This document shows positions 53,946 through 63,476 of a stretch of DNA of 64,000 nt, in pieces. The translations under genes and the position numbers were made by a program. Each line of letters opens with the position of its first letter. Position 1 is the stretch's first letter. The notes below the pieces were generated by a model. It searched no databases and had not been told where the DNA came from. It saw only the letters and a program-made list of their open reading frames with translations. The DNA lies in the NCBI RefSeq assembly GCF_002846395.1, contig NZ_PJMU01000001.1:310001-374000 (forward strand), in the 5' to 3' direction. Source of the DNA: Pontibacter ramchanderi. GTDB taxonomy: Bacteria; Bacteroidota; Bacteroidia; Cytophagales; Hymenobacteraceae.

Positions 53946-55319
53946 TTATGTTATGTTTTGTAATTTCTCGATCTGTTCGGCAAAGTAAGACTTTTTTTCC
54001 GGATATTTCAAAATAAGCTGTTCATAAATTTTAGCAGCTTTTTTAGGCTTCCCCTGGCTGATAAAGATGTTGGCCAGGCTCTCAGTGGCCATCCCTTTCT
54101 TTATTTTTGAGCTTTTGAGCGATAAATCTTCTTGTGGCTCAGGCTTTAGCTTCAGGTTAGCCATGGTTTTTAGTCTCGGATTCAGCTTCAGAAACTGGTC
54201 GATGATATCGAGTTGTTTGCTCAGTACATGCGTTGTTGGCTGTATTGCCTTCTCGAGTTCATGGGTCTTGCTATACTCAAGTATAAGCTCCGGGTGGAAG
54301 GCTTGAGGACGAGGACGGGTATAATCGTCCTTCAACTGCAAAACTTCGCCCATACGGCTGGAGCCCATCCAATAACCTAGTGCATCTTCCGCGTAGAGGC
54401 GGTCTATTTCGTCAAATGAGTAATTGATTTCCGCATCTTCAGGACGAACTGGTGATGGCTCCTCTGCTTCTTCGGCATAAAAAGCATCCTCAGCTTCCTG
54501 TTCATCTGCCATCGGCAGCGTGGAAAATTCTGATGCCGGCTCTTCAGTTTCTGTAATTTCTTCAGTTAGAGCCGTTGGTTCAGGAGCCTGTGCTTCTAAG
54601 CGATCTTCTTCGTTCGTCTCCAATTCAAAATCAGTCGCCTCTTCCAGATCATGCAGCATATCGGCAGCATCTGCCAGGTGGTTGTGCGCTGTAATCTGTT
54701 CGGCTGCCGATATAGAATTTTCCTCTTCGCGATTGCTTAGCAAGTCGGTGGATGAGGAACTGATGCTATTAAAGGTAAACAATAAGGCAAGCTCAGAATC
54801 AATCTCTGTATCAGGTGCTTCTGTGTCTGTTTCGATTGCTTCCTCAGTAGGGTAGGTATGGCTTTCGAAAGGAGCGGGGGTATATACCTCTTCAAGCGAT
54901 TCTTCCGCTGTCTCTGTCACTGACACAGGTATAGCGTCTTCTGCAAGGCCATCCTCTGTCAACGTATCTGTTACAGGAGTCTCGGCTTCAACCTCTTCCG
55001 GTGCCAATGCGGTCGCAACAAGTGTTTCCTCTTCTTCAGCAACCGACGACGAATCATATTCCTCTTCATAAACTGTTTCCAGAACAGGCGAGGCGTAGAT
55101 AAGCCGCTTTAGTAATTGCCGGTCTGTGGCATAGGCCGATGCGCGGCGCAAACGTTGGGTAGAGAGCATGCTGCCCTTGTCGTAAGCTGACTTTGCCAGT
55201 AGCAAATGGGCCGTTTGGCAATAGGGGAAGGCGACCGCCACCTGCTCCAGCTCGGTTTGCTGCTGGTCAGATATGTCGGATACCTGCTTGATCAGTTTAA
55301 GAAAGGCAGATTTATTCAT
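53946..55319 (-). CDS. acidic TPR-tail protein of unknown function
   Basis: 457 residues. Residues 1-85 are a helical domain (MNKSAFLKLIKQV..., FPYCQTAHLLLAKSAYDKG). About 90-300 is a very acidic Glu/Thr/Ala-rich disordered stretch. The end (MATESLANIFISQGKPKKAAKIYEQLILKYPEKKSYFAEQIEKL) is TPR-like. No signal peptide. It sits between lptE and secG in a run of envelope genes, so a link to secretion or LPS assembly is possible, but nothing in the sequence proves it. Confidence 0.85.
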   Translation of the reverse strand: MNKSAFLKLIKQVSDISDQQQTELEQVAVAFPYCQTAHLLLAKSAYDKGSMLSTQRLRRASAYATDRQLLKRLIYASPVLETVYEEEYDSSSVAEEEETLVATALAPEEVEAETPVTDTLTEDGLAEDAIPVSVTETAEESLEEVYTPAPFESHTYPTEEAIETDTEAPDTEIDSELALLFTFNSISSSSTDLLSNREEENSISAAEQITAHNHLADAADMLHDLEEATDFELETNEEDRLEAQAPEPTALTEEITETEEPASEFSTLPMADEQEAEDAFYAEEAEEPSPVRPEDAEINYSFDEIDRLYAEDALGYWMGSSRMGEVLQLKDDYTRPRPQAFHPELILEYSKTHELEKAIQPTTHVLSKQLDIIDQFLKLNPRLKTMANLKLKPEPQEDLSLKSSKIKKGMATESLANIFISQGKPKKAAKIYEQLILKYPEKKSYFAEQIEKLQNIT

Positions 55320-55348
55320 CTAAGGGTAAAAAGGTAATTAGGTAATGA

Positions 55349-55873
55349 CTACCAATTGGCTACAGTCTTATTAAATACATCGGCTACCAGTCGATCGGTC
55401 ATACGGTCGATGGCTGCCGGCGGAATATTGGTAATGTCTACCGTAGGAGGGAATTCCTCTGTGATCGTGAACTGCTGATCGAAGTCCTGCTCCGGATCCT
55501 TGGCATTTGTAAAGCGAATTTGGATGCCCATTGTCAGCCTGTTTAGCGTAGCCTGGTCAATGTTTCCTTCGCGCACTACAGCGTTTGGAGTCAGTGTAAA
55601 AGTAATGATCTGTCCCTCTAATTGCAAGTCGCCATCGCGCTGCAATACGGTAAGGTTTGTGTTGCGCTGGTAATAGTTTCGGAAACTGTTGGTTACCACC
55701 TGCGACAAGTTAGATGGACCCTCACCGGCACTGTTCTCAAACGTTTGGATAGAGATGGTTTTGATATCAGGTGAAATAGAGGTGCCTGTAAATGAGTATA
55801 CCCCGCAGGCATTGCAGCACAGGGCCACTAACACCATCAGACTCAGGATTAGGGATTTAGTTCTCAATATCAT
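55349..55873 (-). CDS. lptE: LptE-family LPS-assembly lipoprotein
   Basis: 174 residues: lipoprotein signal ending at LCCNAC, then GVYSFTGTSISPDIKTISIQTFENSAGEGPSNLS, the LptE-family opening. In Gram-negatives LptE plugs the LptD barrel. Its first 17 bases overlap the end of the sigma-54 activator gene, implying coupled expression. Confidence 0.9.
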   Translation of the reverse strand: MILRTKSLILSLMVLVALCCNACGVYSFTGTSISPDIKTISIQTFENSAGEGPSNLSQVVTNSFRNYYQRNTNLTVLQRDGDLQLEGQIITFTLTPNAVVREGNIDQATLNRLTMGIQIRFTNAKDPEQDFDQQFTITEEFPPTVDITNIPPAAIDRMTDRLVADVFNKTVANW

Positions 55874-57131
55874 ATTGCTTCAGTTTGCGATACAGCGTTC
55901 TTTCTGATATACCCAGGTCATTGGCTGCGTATTTGCGTTTGTTGTTATGCTTTTTAAGCGCCTTCAGAATCATCTCCTTTTCCATCGACTCCAGCGAAAG
56001 GCCTTCTTCTTCTGTCTCGTGCGAGATATCCTCTACCTTCTCCTCATAGTCTTCCTCATGACGCGCCTGCTGTACGGGGAGGTAATACGGCTCAGGCTGT
56101 TCGGTGCTCTTGTAAGGGCGAACATGGCTGATCTGTTCCAGGTTCTCAAACAAATGACTGTGTTCCTTTAGCAGCTCACCATCGCCAGGCTGTCGTGTCA
56201 TCAGCTCGAAAACCAATTTCTTGAGCTCCGATACATCACGGCGCATGTCAAAAAGCACTTTGTAGAGCAGGTCGCGCTCCGAGAAGGACTGGTCAGCACC
56301 AGGCTCTTTGGCCATGATTGCCGGCACCTGGCTACCGCCTTGTTCGCGCGGCAGATAATGGCGCAGCTTATTGGCATCCAGTTCACGGTCGTACTCTAGC
56401 ACCGAAATCTGCTCTACTATATTCTTTAACTGACGAATGTTGCCCGGAAATCGGAAGCTCAGCAGTTCCTCAACTGCATCGGGGGTCAGTGTAATGGGTT
56501 TCACACGGTAGCGCTCCGCAAAATCAGAGGAGAACTTCCTGAACAACAGGTAGATGTCTTCGCCACGTTCACGCAGCGGAGGAACTGTGATGGGTACAGT
56601 GTTGAGGCGGTAGTACAAATCTTCCCGGAAGCGGCCTTTCTCTACGGCATTGAGCAGATTCACGTTGGTGGCAGCCACCACCCGCACATCGGTCTTTTGT
56701 ACCTTGGATGAACCTACTTTGATAAATTCGCCATTTTCGAGCACGCGCAACAGACGAGCCTGTGTGCCCAGCGGCATTTCACCAATTTCGTCCAGAAAGA
56801 TCGTGCCGCCATCCGTCACCTCAAAATAACCTTTGCGTGTATCGGTGGCACCTGTAAACGAGCCTTTCTCGTGACCAAACAACTCGGAATCGATGGTGCC
56901 TTCAGGTATAGCACCACAGTTGATGGCAATAAATTGCCCATGCTTGCGCGGGCTCAGCTGGTGTATGATCTTAGAGAAAGATTCTTTACCACTGCCGCTC
57001 TCACCCGTAATCAGCACGGTCATATCGGTGGGGGCGACCTGCGCCGCCACCTGTATGGCGTAATTGAGCAAGGGTGAGTTGCCTATAATGCCAAATCGCT
57101 GTTTTATACTCTGTATATCGATATTGCGCAT
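55857..57131 (-). CDS. sigma-54-dependent transcriptional activator without receiver domain
   Basis: 424 residues. AAA+ domain from residue 10: Walker A TGESGSGKE, the sigma-54 contact loop GSFTGA (in GHEKGSFTGAT), Walker B GGTIFLDEIGEMP, R-finger region REDLYYRLN. A middle acidic stretch follows, then a Fis-type HTH at the C-terminus (KRKYAANDLGISERTLYRKLKQY). There is no N-terminal receiver or sensor, so activity is likely set by amount or by a partner. Co-transcribed with lptE and secG. Confidence 0.92.
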   Translation of the reverse strand: MRNIDIQSIKQRFGIIGNSPLLNYAIQVAAQVAPTDMTVLITGESGSGKESFSKIIHQLSPRKHGQFIAINCGAIPEGTIDSELFGHEKGSFTGATDTRKGYFEVTDGGTIFLDEIGEMPLGTQARLLRVLENGEFIKVGSSKVQKTDVRVVAATNVNLLNAVEKGRFREDLYYRLNTVPITVPPLRERGEDIYLLFRKFSSDFAERYRVKPITLTPDAVEELLSFRFPGNIRQLKNIVEQISVLEYDRELDANKLRHYLPREQGGSQVPAIMAKEPGADQSFSERDLLYKVLFDMRRDVSELKKLVFELMTRQPGDGELLKEHSHLFENLEQISHVRPYKSTEQPEPYYLPVQQARHEEDYEEKVEDISHETEEEGLSLESMEKEMILKALKKHNNKRKYAANDLGISERTLYRKLKQYDIEN

Positions 57132-57136
57132 GTTTT

Positions 57137-57222
57137 AAGATTTGAAGATTTGGAAATGTGGAGATTTGAAGATGATCTGAATAAAATTTTCAAATTATGA
57201 CATCTTCAAATTTCCAAATCTA
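57137..57222. repeat. intergenic AAGATTTG-type repeat with inverted copy
   Basis: AGATTTGGAAAT and TTTGAAGATG phrases are followed, after an AT-rich loop, by CATCTTCAAATTTCCAAATC. It forms a long imperfect hairpin between miaB and the sigma-54 gene. Confidence 0.65.
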
Positions 57223-58659
57223 ATCTACCGCTTCGCCGAAGAGGGTTCCTACGGAGCAATCGTTCACAAACACGTTCACGTAGTCGCCTTTCTTATAGTG
57301 CTTCTTGTCGAAGATCACGACTTTGTTCTGGTCATTGCGGCCGCTCAGCTGGTCATCCGATTTTTTAGAGAATCCCTCAACCAATACGCGGTGCACACGC
57401 CCTACATCGCGCTTGTTACGATTCAGGGAGCATTCGCGCTGTTTCTCGATGATCTCAGCTAATCGACGTTTCTTTACTTCCAGGGGCACATCGTCCTCCA
57501 GTTTGCGGGCTGCCAGCGTACCGGGGCGCTCGGAGTAGAAGAACATGTAGGAGTAATCGTACTGCACGTAATCCATCAGCGAAAGTGTGTCTTGGTGCTC
57601 TTCTTCGGTTTCGGAGCAGAAGCCGGCGATCATGTCAGAGGAGATGCCGCAATCTTCACCAAGTATAGCCCGAATCGCATCCACCCGGTTCAGGTACCAG
57701 GCACGGTCGTAGGTGCGGTTCATGAGCTCCAACACGCGCGAGTTACCGCTCTGTGCCGGCAAGTGAATGTATTTGCAGATATTGTCATACTTTTTCATGG
57801 TATACAACACCTCGTCTGTAATGTCTTTGGGGTGGGAGGTAGAGAAGCGCACACGCAGGTTCGGGCTTAGTTGAGCTACCATCTCCAGCAGTTGTGCAAA
57901 GTTTACTTGCTCTGTGCCGTCCTCAGAAGCCCACTTGTAAGAGTCCACGTTCTGACCCAGCAGCGTTACTTCTTTATAACCCTGTGCTACCAGTGCCTCG
58001 GCTTCGCGTACGATTGAGTGAGCATCGCGGGAGCGTTCACGGCCGCGGGTAAACGGCACCACGCAGAATGAGCACATGTTGTCGCAACCGCGCATGATCG
58101 ATATAAAAGCGCTCACCCCATTACTGTTCAAACGGATCGGGTTGATGTCGGCATAAGTCTCTTCGCGCGACAGCAGCACATTTACTGCTTTCTGTCCACC
58201 ATCCACTTCATTGATCAGGTTGGGCAGGTCGCGATAAGCGTCGGGACCAACAACCAGGTCCACGATCTTTTCCTCTTCCAAAAGCGATTTTTTGAGGCGT
58301 TCGGCCATACAACCCAATATTCCGATCACCATCTCAGGCTTCTTCTTCTTGAAATAGTTGATCTGCCCCAAGCGGTTACGTACGGTTGTCTCGGCTTTCT
58401 CCCGGATAGAGCAAGTATTGAGGAATACCACATCAGCCTGTTCAATTTGAGCCGTGGTGTCAAAGCCCTGCTCGAACATGATCGACGAGACGATCTCGCT
58501 GTCCGAGAAGTTCATCTGGCAGCCGTAGCTTTCGATGTACAGTTTGCGGGTCTTGCCTGTGTTGGTCTCAGCTGTCACCTTAGTGTCGCAGGATGCGGCG
58601 GCTGTGGCTTGTTCAGGTGTGCGGTTATCTATAAAATCTAAATCAATGATTGGATCCAT
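57220..58659 (-). CDS. miaB: tRNA-2-methylthio-N6-dimethylallyladenosine synthase MiaB
   Basis: 479-residue radical-SAM methylthiotransferase acting on A37 of tRNAs. UPF0004 domain cysteines C47 (SYGCQMN), C83 (NTCSIRE) and C117 (LGCMAE) hold one cluster; the radical-SAM cluster is C192-x3-C196-x2-C199. A TRAM domain ends the protein. Its first 35 residues are an extra low-complexity leader. Confidence 0.96.
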   Translation of the reverse strand: MDPIIDLDFIDNRTPEQATAAASCDTKVTAETNTGKTRKLYIESYGCQMNFSDSEIVSSIMFEQGFDTTAQIEQADVVFLNTCSIREKAETTVRNRLGQINYFKKKKPEMVIGILGCMAERLKKSLLEEEKIVDLVVGPDAYRDLPNLINEVDGGQKAVNVLLSREETYADINPIRLNSNGVSAFISIMRGCDNMCSFCVVPFTRGRERSRDAHSIVREAEALVAQGYKEVTLLGQNVDSYKWASEDGTEQVNFAQLLEMVAQLSPNLRVRFSTSHPKDITDEVLYTMKKYDNICKYIHLPAQSGNSRVLELMNRTYDRAWYLNRVDAIRAILGEDCGISSDMIAGFCSETEEEHQDTLSLMDYVQYDYSYMFFYSERPGTLAARKLEDDVPLEVKKRRLAEIIEKQRECSLNRNKRDVGRVHRVLVEGFSKKSDDQLSGRNDQNKVVIFDKKHYKKGDYVNVFVNDCSVGTLFGEAVD

Positions 58660-58748
58660 GCTTCAAAAAATCTCTTAGGAGGTGCAAATATACTATAATC
58701 CGGTATAAAACGTGACAGAATGGCAGAGGAATTCTCGAAATATGCGAT

Positions 58749-60044
58749 TTATTCCAGCCCCAGTGCTATGCGTATACCTTGTGCCTTGAGCAGACACTCT
58801 TCATATTCCTGCTCAGGTATAGAATCATAGGTAATGGCGCTTCCTACCATAAAAGACAAATATCCGATTGCGGCATTGTACTGCACACTTCTGATCACCA
58901 CGTTGAAATCGAAATCCTGATTGGGTTTCACATAGCCGAAAGCACCAGAATAAAGCCCGCGCTTGGTTACCTCAAGCTCCTCGATCAGTTCCATGGCACG
59001 TATCTTGGGTGCTCCCGTCATGCTGCCCATCGGGAAAGCACCCTTTAGGGCATCGGCTATACCGTTCTCCGGGCGCAGCACTCCTGTTATGGTCGAGATC
59101 ATCTGCGAAACCTGCCGGAAGCCATAAATGCCGAACATTTCTTCGACCTGAATGGTGCCCGTGGCGCAGGAGCGGCGCAGGTCGTTGCGCACCAGGTCCA
59201 CGATCATCATGTTTTCGGCTAGCTCTTTCTCGTCGTTTCGAAGCTGTTGCTGTAATATAAGGTCTTCCTCGGGCGTTGTGCCACGCCGGATGGTGCCTTT
59301 GATAGGCTGCGATATCAGTTTATGTCCTTCTTTCTTTAAGAAACGCTCCGGTGAGGCGCATAGCAGGTATAGGTCGCCATACTTCAGGAAACCCGAGAAG
59401 GGAGTGGGGGAAAGCGCATTGAGCTGTAGGTATAGCGCCAAAGGAGAAAGCTTCACTTCTTCTGCAAAGAATTCCATGCAGTAATTCAGTTCGTATACCT
59501 CTCCATCCCGGATATAGTCCCGCACCCTTTGCACATTCCGGATATAGTCTTCTTTGTTTACCTTTTGCCTTAGTACAAGAGAGGGTGTTTCGAAATGGGC
59601 AGGTATAGGTGTGGCTCGAATCTGCCCAAGTTTGTCAAGAATATTATCCTTTATGCTAAAGATACTTATGCTATTACTCTGAAAGTTTAGGTATAGCTCT
59701 GGCTCGAAGAAAAAAATAGGAGGGAAGCCGACCCGATCTTCGTTTTCACTGCTTAGCTTTTCAACCTGATTTTTGAGATCATAGCCCAGATAGCCGCACC
59801 AAATGTTTTGCTGCACAGTCAGTTTCTGCTCCAATTCCTCAAATGAGTTTTCCTGCTTCCATTCAACAGGTTGTCCTGCCGACACAGCGATCAATTCATC
59901 AAATCCACCATAGGGGTAAGCTATTCCATTGGAGGTATAGCTTGCCACCAACGGAAACTGCTGTGCCCAGGTCAGCACCTGGCGGCGGAAGACATCCAGG
60001 GTAACAGGCAGTTCAGCTATAGAAATTTGGAAGGTATAGGCCAT
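58749..60044 (-). CDS. pabB: aminodeoxychorismate synthase component I (PabB)
   Basis: 431 residues from ATG 60044. Chorismate-binding family: GEVYELNYCMEF, SPERFLKKEGHKLISQPIKGTIRRG (active-site Lys in PIKGT, as in PabB), LVRNDLRRSC, GSMTGAPKIRAMELIEELE. It fits PabB for folate better than TrpE because of PIKGT and the short N-terminus. The frame runs to a TTG at 60062, but ATG is the likelier start. pabA/pabC are not seen next to it. Confidence 0.9.
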   Translation of the reverse strand: MAYTFQISIAELPVTLDVFRRQVLTWAQQFPLVASYTSNGIAYPYGGFDELIAVSAGQPVEWKQENSFEELEQKLTVQQNIWCGYLGYDLKNQVEKLSSENEDRVGFPPIFFFEPELYLNFQSNSISIFSIKDNILDKLGQIRATPIPAHFETPSLVLRQKVNKEDYIRNVQRVRDYIRDGEVYELNYCMEFFAEEVKLSPLALYLQLNALSPTPFSGFLKYGDLYLLCASPERFLKKEGHKLISQPIKGTIRRGTTPEEDLILQQQLRNDEKELAENMMIVDLVRNDLRRSCATGTIQVEEMFGIYGFRQVSQMISTITGVLRPENGIADALKGAFPMGSMTGAPKIRAMELIEELEVTKRGLYSGAFGYVKPNQDFDFNVVIRSVQYNAAIGYLSFMVGSAITYDSIPEQEYEECLLKAQGIRIALGLE

Positions 60045-60051
60045 GTGTATG

Positions 60052-61554
60052 CTACTTATCAAGCGCCTGGAGAGCCAGTTTGGCTTTGCCGTCTATACTG
60101 TTTTTATATGTGTGCCCCTTGTAGCCCATCGCCTGGGTAAACCATTGCCGTGCCGTTAGGGGTTTTTGCTCCTCCTGATAAATATACCCAAGCTGTAGCG
60201 CAGCATATGGCGCGAAATACAAAGTGGTATTTCGGCTCGCTTCGATGGCCTGTTCGTAATAGAGCTTTGCCTGTGTCAGGTTGTGCACGCCGTGGTAAAT
60301 GCGGGCCTTCCGGTAATGGTATTCGGCGAGCTCGGCTGGGGGAGTATTGGACTTAAGTGGCATTTGTGCCATCGTTTGCAATGCCTCCTCATAATAACCT
60401 CCATCATACTGCAAGCGTGCCAGCATCAGGTAGCGGTTCGGGCTCTGTTCTTCTCTGGCGAACCGGGCGGCGTAGCCATCTTCCTCGCGTTCGGTCAGAC
60501 CCAGTTGTGCGATCTGCGACAGATGCTTTTGGGCTTGTTGCTGTTTTCCGCCAAGCCAGTTGGCCAGGTATAGCTTGTAGTTTGCTGCCTTTAGGTAATG
60601 ATCGCCTTTGTGCTGGGCCAGGAAAAGTTGGTTTAATTTAACTGAGTTAGTAAAATCGCCTTTATACAGGTATAGGTCAGCCGCCATGTGATGCAGGTAA
60701 GGGAAAGCCAGGTAGCCTGCCTGGTGCGGTCTGCGCCGGTATACCTGTAAAGCCAACTCGCTTTGTCTTGTTTTTTTGAGGACATGCATAGCCGCGAAGG
60801 TATAGAGCAGGTTGTCTGGGAAGCGTTGATTTAACTTTAGGACCGATTCAGAAGCCAATGCGTCCGCCTCCGGATTGACAAGGTGTTGCAGCAGCGCCTG
60901 CAGCAGTTGCGCCTCTTCGTGGAATGGGTTTTCTTTAGTAGCGGCAGCTTGGATATTCGCCATGCCTGAGTCGATACTGCCCTGCATGCCAATGATGTTG
61001 AGCAGCACACGGTACGAATCAGGTACGGAACCTATAAGCACCTGCAGGGCACCCAGTGTTTTGCGATTCGGAAGAAAGTCGGGGTAGCGACGTGAATTGG
61101 CACTGTACTGCAGATAAGCCTGCCGCAAGTCCCAGGCGGCGCCTAATTTATTGCCCTGCAGCAGTTTGCTCAATGCGATATGAAGACGTACTTCAGCCAA
61201 TGCGAAGCCAACCCAAACGGAATTTTCCTTTAAACTGCTGAGTTGCTTCAAGCGGTTTTCCTGTCTGGCCAGTATGCCGGCGTATACCTCCGGATTTTGC
61301 TGTATGGCCCAGGTATAGAAATCCTGTTGGTTGGCGATCAGCAGGGCAGCGGCGTTAGCCGGGTTGCTGTTAAGCTCCTGCTGAATCAGTCGGCGGCCTT
61401 CGGGTATACGCAAACGAATGGTGGACTCATAGGCCTGCCGCACAGCTGCATTGTAGACGGAATTTGCAAGAACGGGACAGGTAGGTAACAGGTATAGCCA
61501 CAAAAAAAAAGGATGGGCGATTGCCATCCTTTTTAGGTATGTCGGTAAGCGCAT
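60052..61554 (-). CDS. secreted tetratricopeptide-repeat protein
   Basis: About 500 residues. A signal peptide (MRLPTYLKR, then a hydrophobic stretch ending LPTCPVLANS) leads to a helical TPR array, clearest at AELAEYHYRKARIYHGVHNLTQAKLYYEQAIE and FAPYAALQLGYIYQEEQKP. ATGs at 61566, 61554 and 61527 are possible starts; 61554 gives a basic n-region. The start region overlaps a perfect terminator-like hairpin (61502-61534). Function unknown; the stop lies 8 bases upstream of pabB's start. Confidence 0.82.
   Translation of the reverse strand: MRLPTYLKRMAIAHPFFLWLYLLPTCPVLANSVYNAAVRQAYESTIRLRIPEGRRLIQQELNSNPANAAALLIANQQDFYTWAIQQNPEVYAGILARQENRLKQLSSLKENSVWVGFALAEVRLHIALSKLLQGNKLGAAWDLRQAYLQYSANSRRYPDFLPNRKTLGALQVLIGSVPDSYRVLLNIIGMQGSIDSGMANIQAAATKENPFHEEAQLLQALLQHLVNPEADALASESVLKLNQRFPDNLLYTFAAMHVLKKTRQSELALQVYRRRPHQAGYLAFPYLHHMAADLYLYKGDFTNSVKLNQLFLAQHKGDHYLKAANYKLYLANWLGGKQQQAQKHLSQIAQLGLTEREEDGYAARFAREEQSPNRYLMLARLQYDGGYYEEALQTMAQMPLKSNTPPAELAEYHYRKARIYHGVHNLTQAKLYYEQAIEASRNTTLYFAPYAALQLGYIYQEEQKPLTARQWFTQAMGYKGHTYKNSIDGKAKLALQALDK
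61502..61534 (-). terminator. terminator-like hairpin overlapping the TPR gene start
   Basis: Minus strand: AAAAAGGATGG, 7-base loop, CCATCCTTTTT, then a run of T (nine in total). Forty bases after the zinc-ribbon gene stop, as expected for its terminator, but also within the signal-peptide codons of the TPR gene. Confidence 0.8.
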
Positions 61555-61574
61555 AACGCTCAGCATATCAGCAT

Positions 61575-62306
61575 TTAGTAGATACGCTGCTCCACACCAG
61601 CCATCACACGGCCACAGTGCTCGCATACGATCACTTTTTTCTGGGCTGCAATGTCAGCCTGGCGCTGAGGAGGAACTGTGTTGAAGCAACCACCGCAGGC
61701 ATCACGCTTCACAAGCACCACGGCGAGGCCATTGCGCACATTCTTGCGGATTCGGTTGTAAGCAGTCAGCAGGCGCTCTTCGATCTGACTCGCGGCTGTT
61801 TCGCGGTCTTTCTCCAGGTTCTTTTCCTCTTCTTCGCTCTCTGCTACGATTTGGTCAAGCTCGTGCTTTTTGTTGTCAAGGTCTTTGCGACGCTCTTCCA
61901 GGCGGTTTTTCGTGCCTTCGATCTCGTTGATCTTCTGCTCGATCTGGTAGTGGGCTTCTTTGATTTTCTTCTCTGCAATCTGGATCTCCAGTTTCTGCAG
62001 TTCGATTTCTTTTGTGATGGCGTCGTACTCGCGGTTGTTGCGTACGTTTGTCTGCTGGTCTTCGTACTTGCGGATCAGACCTTCAGCGTCTTTGATAGAC
62101 TGCTTGCGCTGGGCAATGCTGTCGTTCAGAGCGGCCACTTCATCGTCAAACTTACGAACCCTTACCTCATAGCCCTCAATTTCATCTTCGAGGTCCTGAA
62201 CCTCTTCTGGTAAATCGCCTCTTACTCGTCTGATTTCGTCAAGCTGCGAATCGATACTCTGAAGCTTTAGCAGTGCTTCTAATTTGCTGGCTACCGTACT
62301 TTCCAT
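61575..62306 (-). CDS. coiled-coil protein with C4 zinc ribbon
   Basis: 243 residues: long coiled coil (about 10-185) then a zinc ribbon with CGGC and CEHCG pairs (zf-RING_7/DUF164). Related to HP0958/CT398-like proteins, some of which serve as RNA- or sigma-54-related chaperones. Four bases after the upstream nif3-like gene stop. Confidence 0.9.
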   Translation of the reverse strand: MESTVASKLEALLKLQSIDSQLDEIRRVRGDLPEEVQDLEDEIEGYEVRVRKFDDEVAALNDSIAQRKQSIKDAEGLIRKYEDQQTNVRNNREYDAITKEIELQKLEIQIAEKKIKEAHYQIEQKINEIEGTKNRLEERRKDLDNKKHELDQIVAESEEEEKNLEKDRETAASQIEERLLTAYNRIRKNVRNGLAVVLVKRDACGGCFNTVPPQRQADIAAQKKVIVCEHCGRVMAGVEQRIY

Positions 62307-62310
62307 GTAG

Positions 62311-63420
62311 TTAATAGGTGTATCTGATAGGGTTTGTGTTTACTTCCGATAAATAGACTGCAAAATTAGTAAAGTTTTTGGAAATTGTATCATAAAAAAT
62401 CTCCTTTGTAAATACCTCACTTTCATAGTGTCCGATGTCGGCGATCAGCAAACAGCCCTCCGCATCGAAGAATTCGTGGTATTTCACATCGGCCGTTACA
62501 TAGGCGTCAGCGCCCTGTCGCAGCGCGTCCTTGATCAGGAAACTGCCCGAGCCGCCGCAAACCGCCACCCGCTTAATCTGCTTTTCGCCTACAGCCGTAT
62601 AGCGCACGCCTGGCAACTGCATGTGTCGTTTCAGGTAGGCCAGGAATTCCTGCTCTGTTAGAGGCGTCTCCAGTTCCCCGATCATGCCAATGCCTACTTC
62701 CTGGTTGCCGTTCTCGAGCAGGGTCAGGTAATGGGCCACCTCTTCGTAAGGGTGTGCTTCTAACAGGGCCGTCATAATGCGTTGCTGTTTAAAGGCCGGA
62801 AATAGTACCTCCACCCGGTTCTCCTGCACTTGTTCTGGCTTGCCTTTCTCTCCGATGGCAGGGTCAGCATTATCGGAGGGCTTAAAGCGTCCGGTTCCCT
62901 GTACCTGAAAACTGCAATCGCTGTACTCGCCGATCTGTCCTGCGCCGGCCTTATGGATAGCGGCCAGCACCTGGTCGGTTTGCGCTACAGGCACGAAAAA
63001 GGCCAGCTGCATGAGTGTATGCGGTTTGGAGGTGAGGATTCTGGTGTGCTGCAGCTTCAGCTTTTCGGCGATCTTGGCGTTCACGCCATTGTGCACACTG
63101 TCGAGGTTTGTGTGGCAGGCGTAGATGGCGATGTTATTTTGGATGGCTTTGATGATGGTGCGCTCCACGTAGCTCCGGCCAGTCAGGCTTTTGAGCCCTT
63201 TGAAGATGACCGGGTGATGGGCTACGATCAGATTGCAGCCTATGGCTATGGCCTCTTCAACAACCGCTTCGGTACAATCCAGTGTCAACAACACGCCTTT
63301 AACTTCATCGCTGGCATGGCCTGTTTGCAAGCCGGAATTGTCGTAGCTTTCCTGGTAAGGTATGGGGGCATACTGCTCGAGCACTCTTATTATATCGCCG
63401 ATGGAGGTATTCTCTTTCAT
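62311..63420 (-). CDS. Nif3-like dinuclear metal-centre hexameric protein
   Basis: 369 residues from ATG 63420. NIF3/DUF34 family: SYDNSGLQTG, NLIVAHHPVIFKGLKSLTG (metal His pair), YACHTNLDSVHNGVNAKIAE, a CutA-like insert of about 120 residues, and DAYVTADVKYHEFFDAEG. The insert defines the longer YqfO-type. Possible GTP cyclohydrolase I type 2-like annotations are usually wrong; true activity unknown. An in-frame start at 63447 is less likely. Confidence 0.92.
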   Translation of the reverse strand: MKENTSIGDIIRVLEQYAPIPYQESYDNSGLQTGHASDEVKGVLLTLDCTEAVVEEAIAIGCNLIVAHHPVIFKGLKSLTGRSYVERTIIKAIQNNIAIYACHTNLDSVHNGVNAKIAEKLKLQHTRILTSKPHTLMQLAFFVPVAQTDQVLAAIHKAGAGQIGEYSDCSFQVQGTGRFKPSDNADPAIGEKGKPEQVQENRVEVLFPAFKQQRIMTALLEAHPYEEVAHYLTLLENGNQEVGIGMIGELETPLTEQEFLAYLKRHMQLPGVRYTAVGEKQIKRVAVCGGSGSFLIKDALRQGADAYVTADVKYHEFFDAEGCLLIADIGHYESEVFTKEIFYDTISKNFTNFAVYLSEVNTNPIRYTY

Positions 63421-63476
63421 AGTCTGGTTTGTTATTGAAAGCACCAAATTAAGAAGATCAGGCCAAGGCTGGAAAT

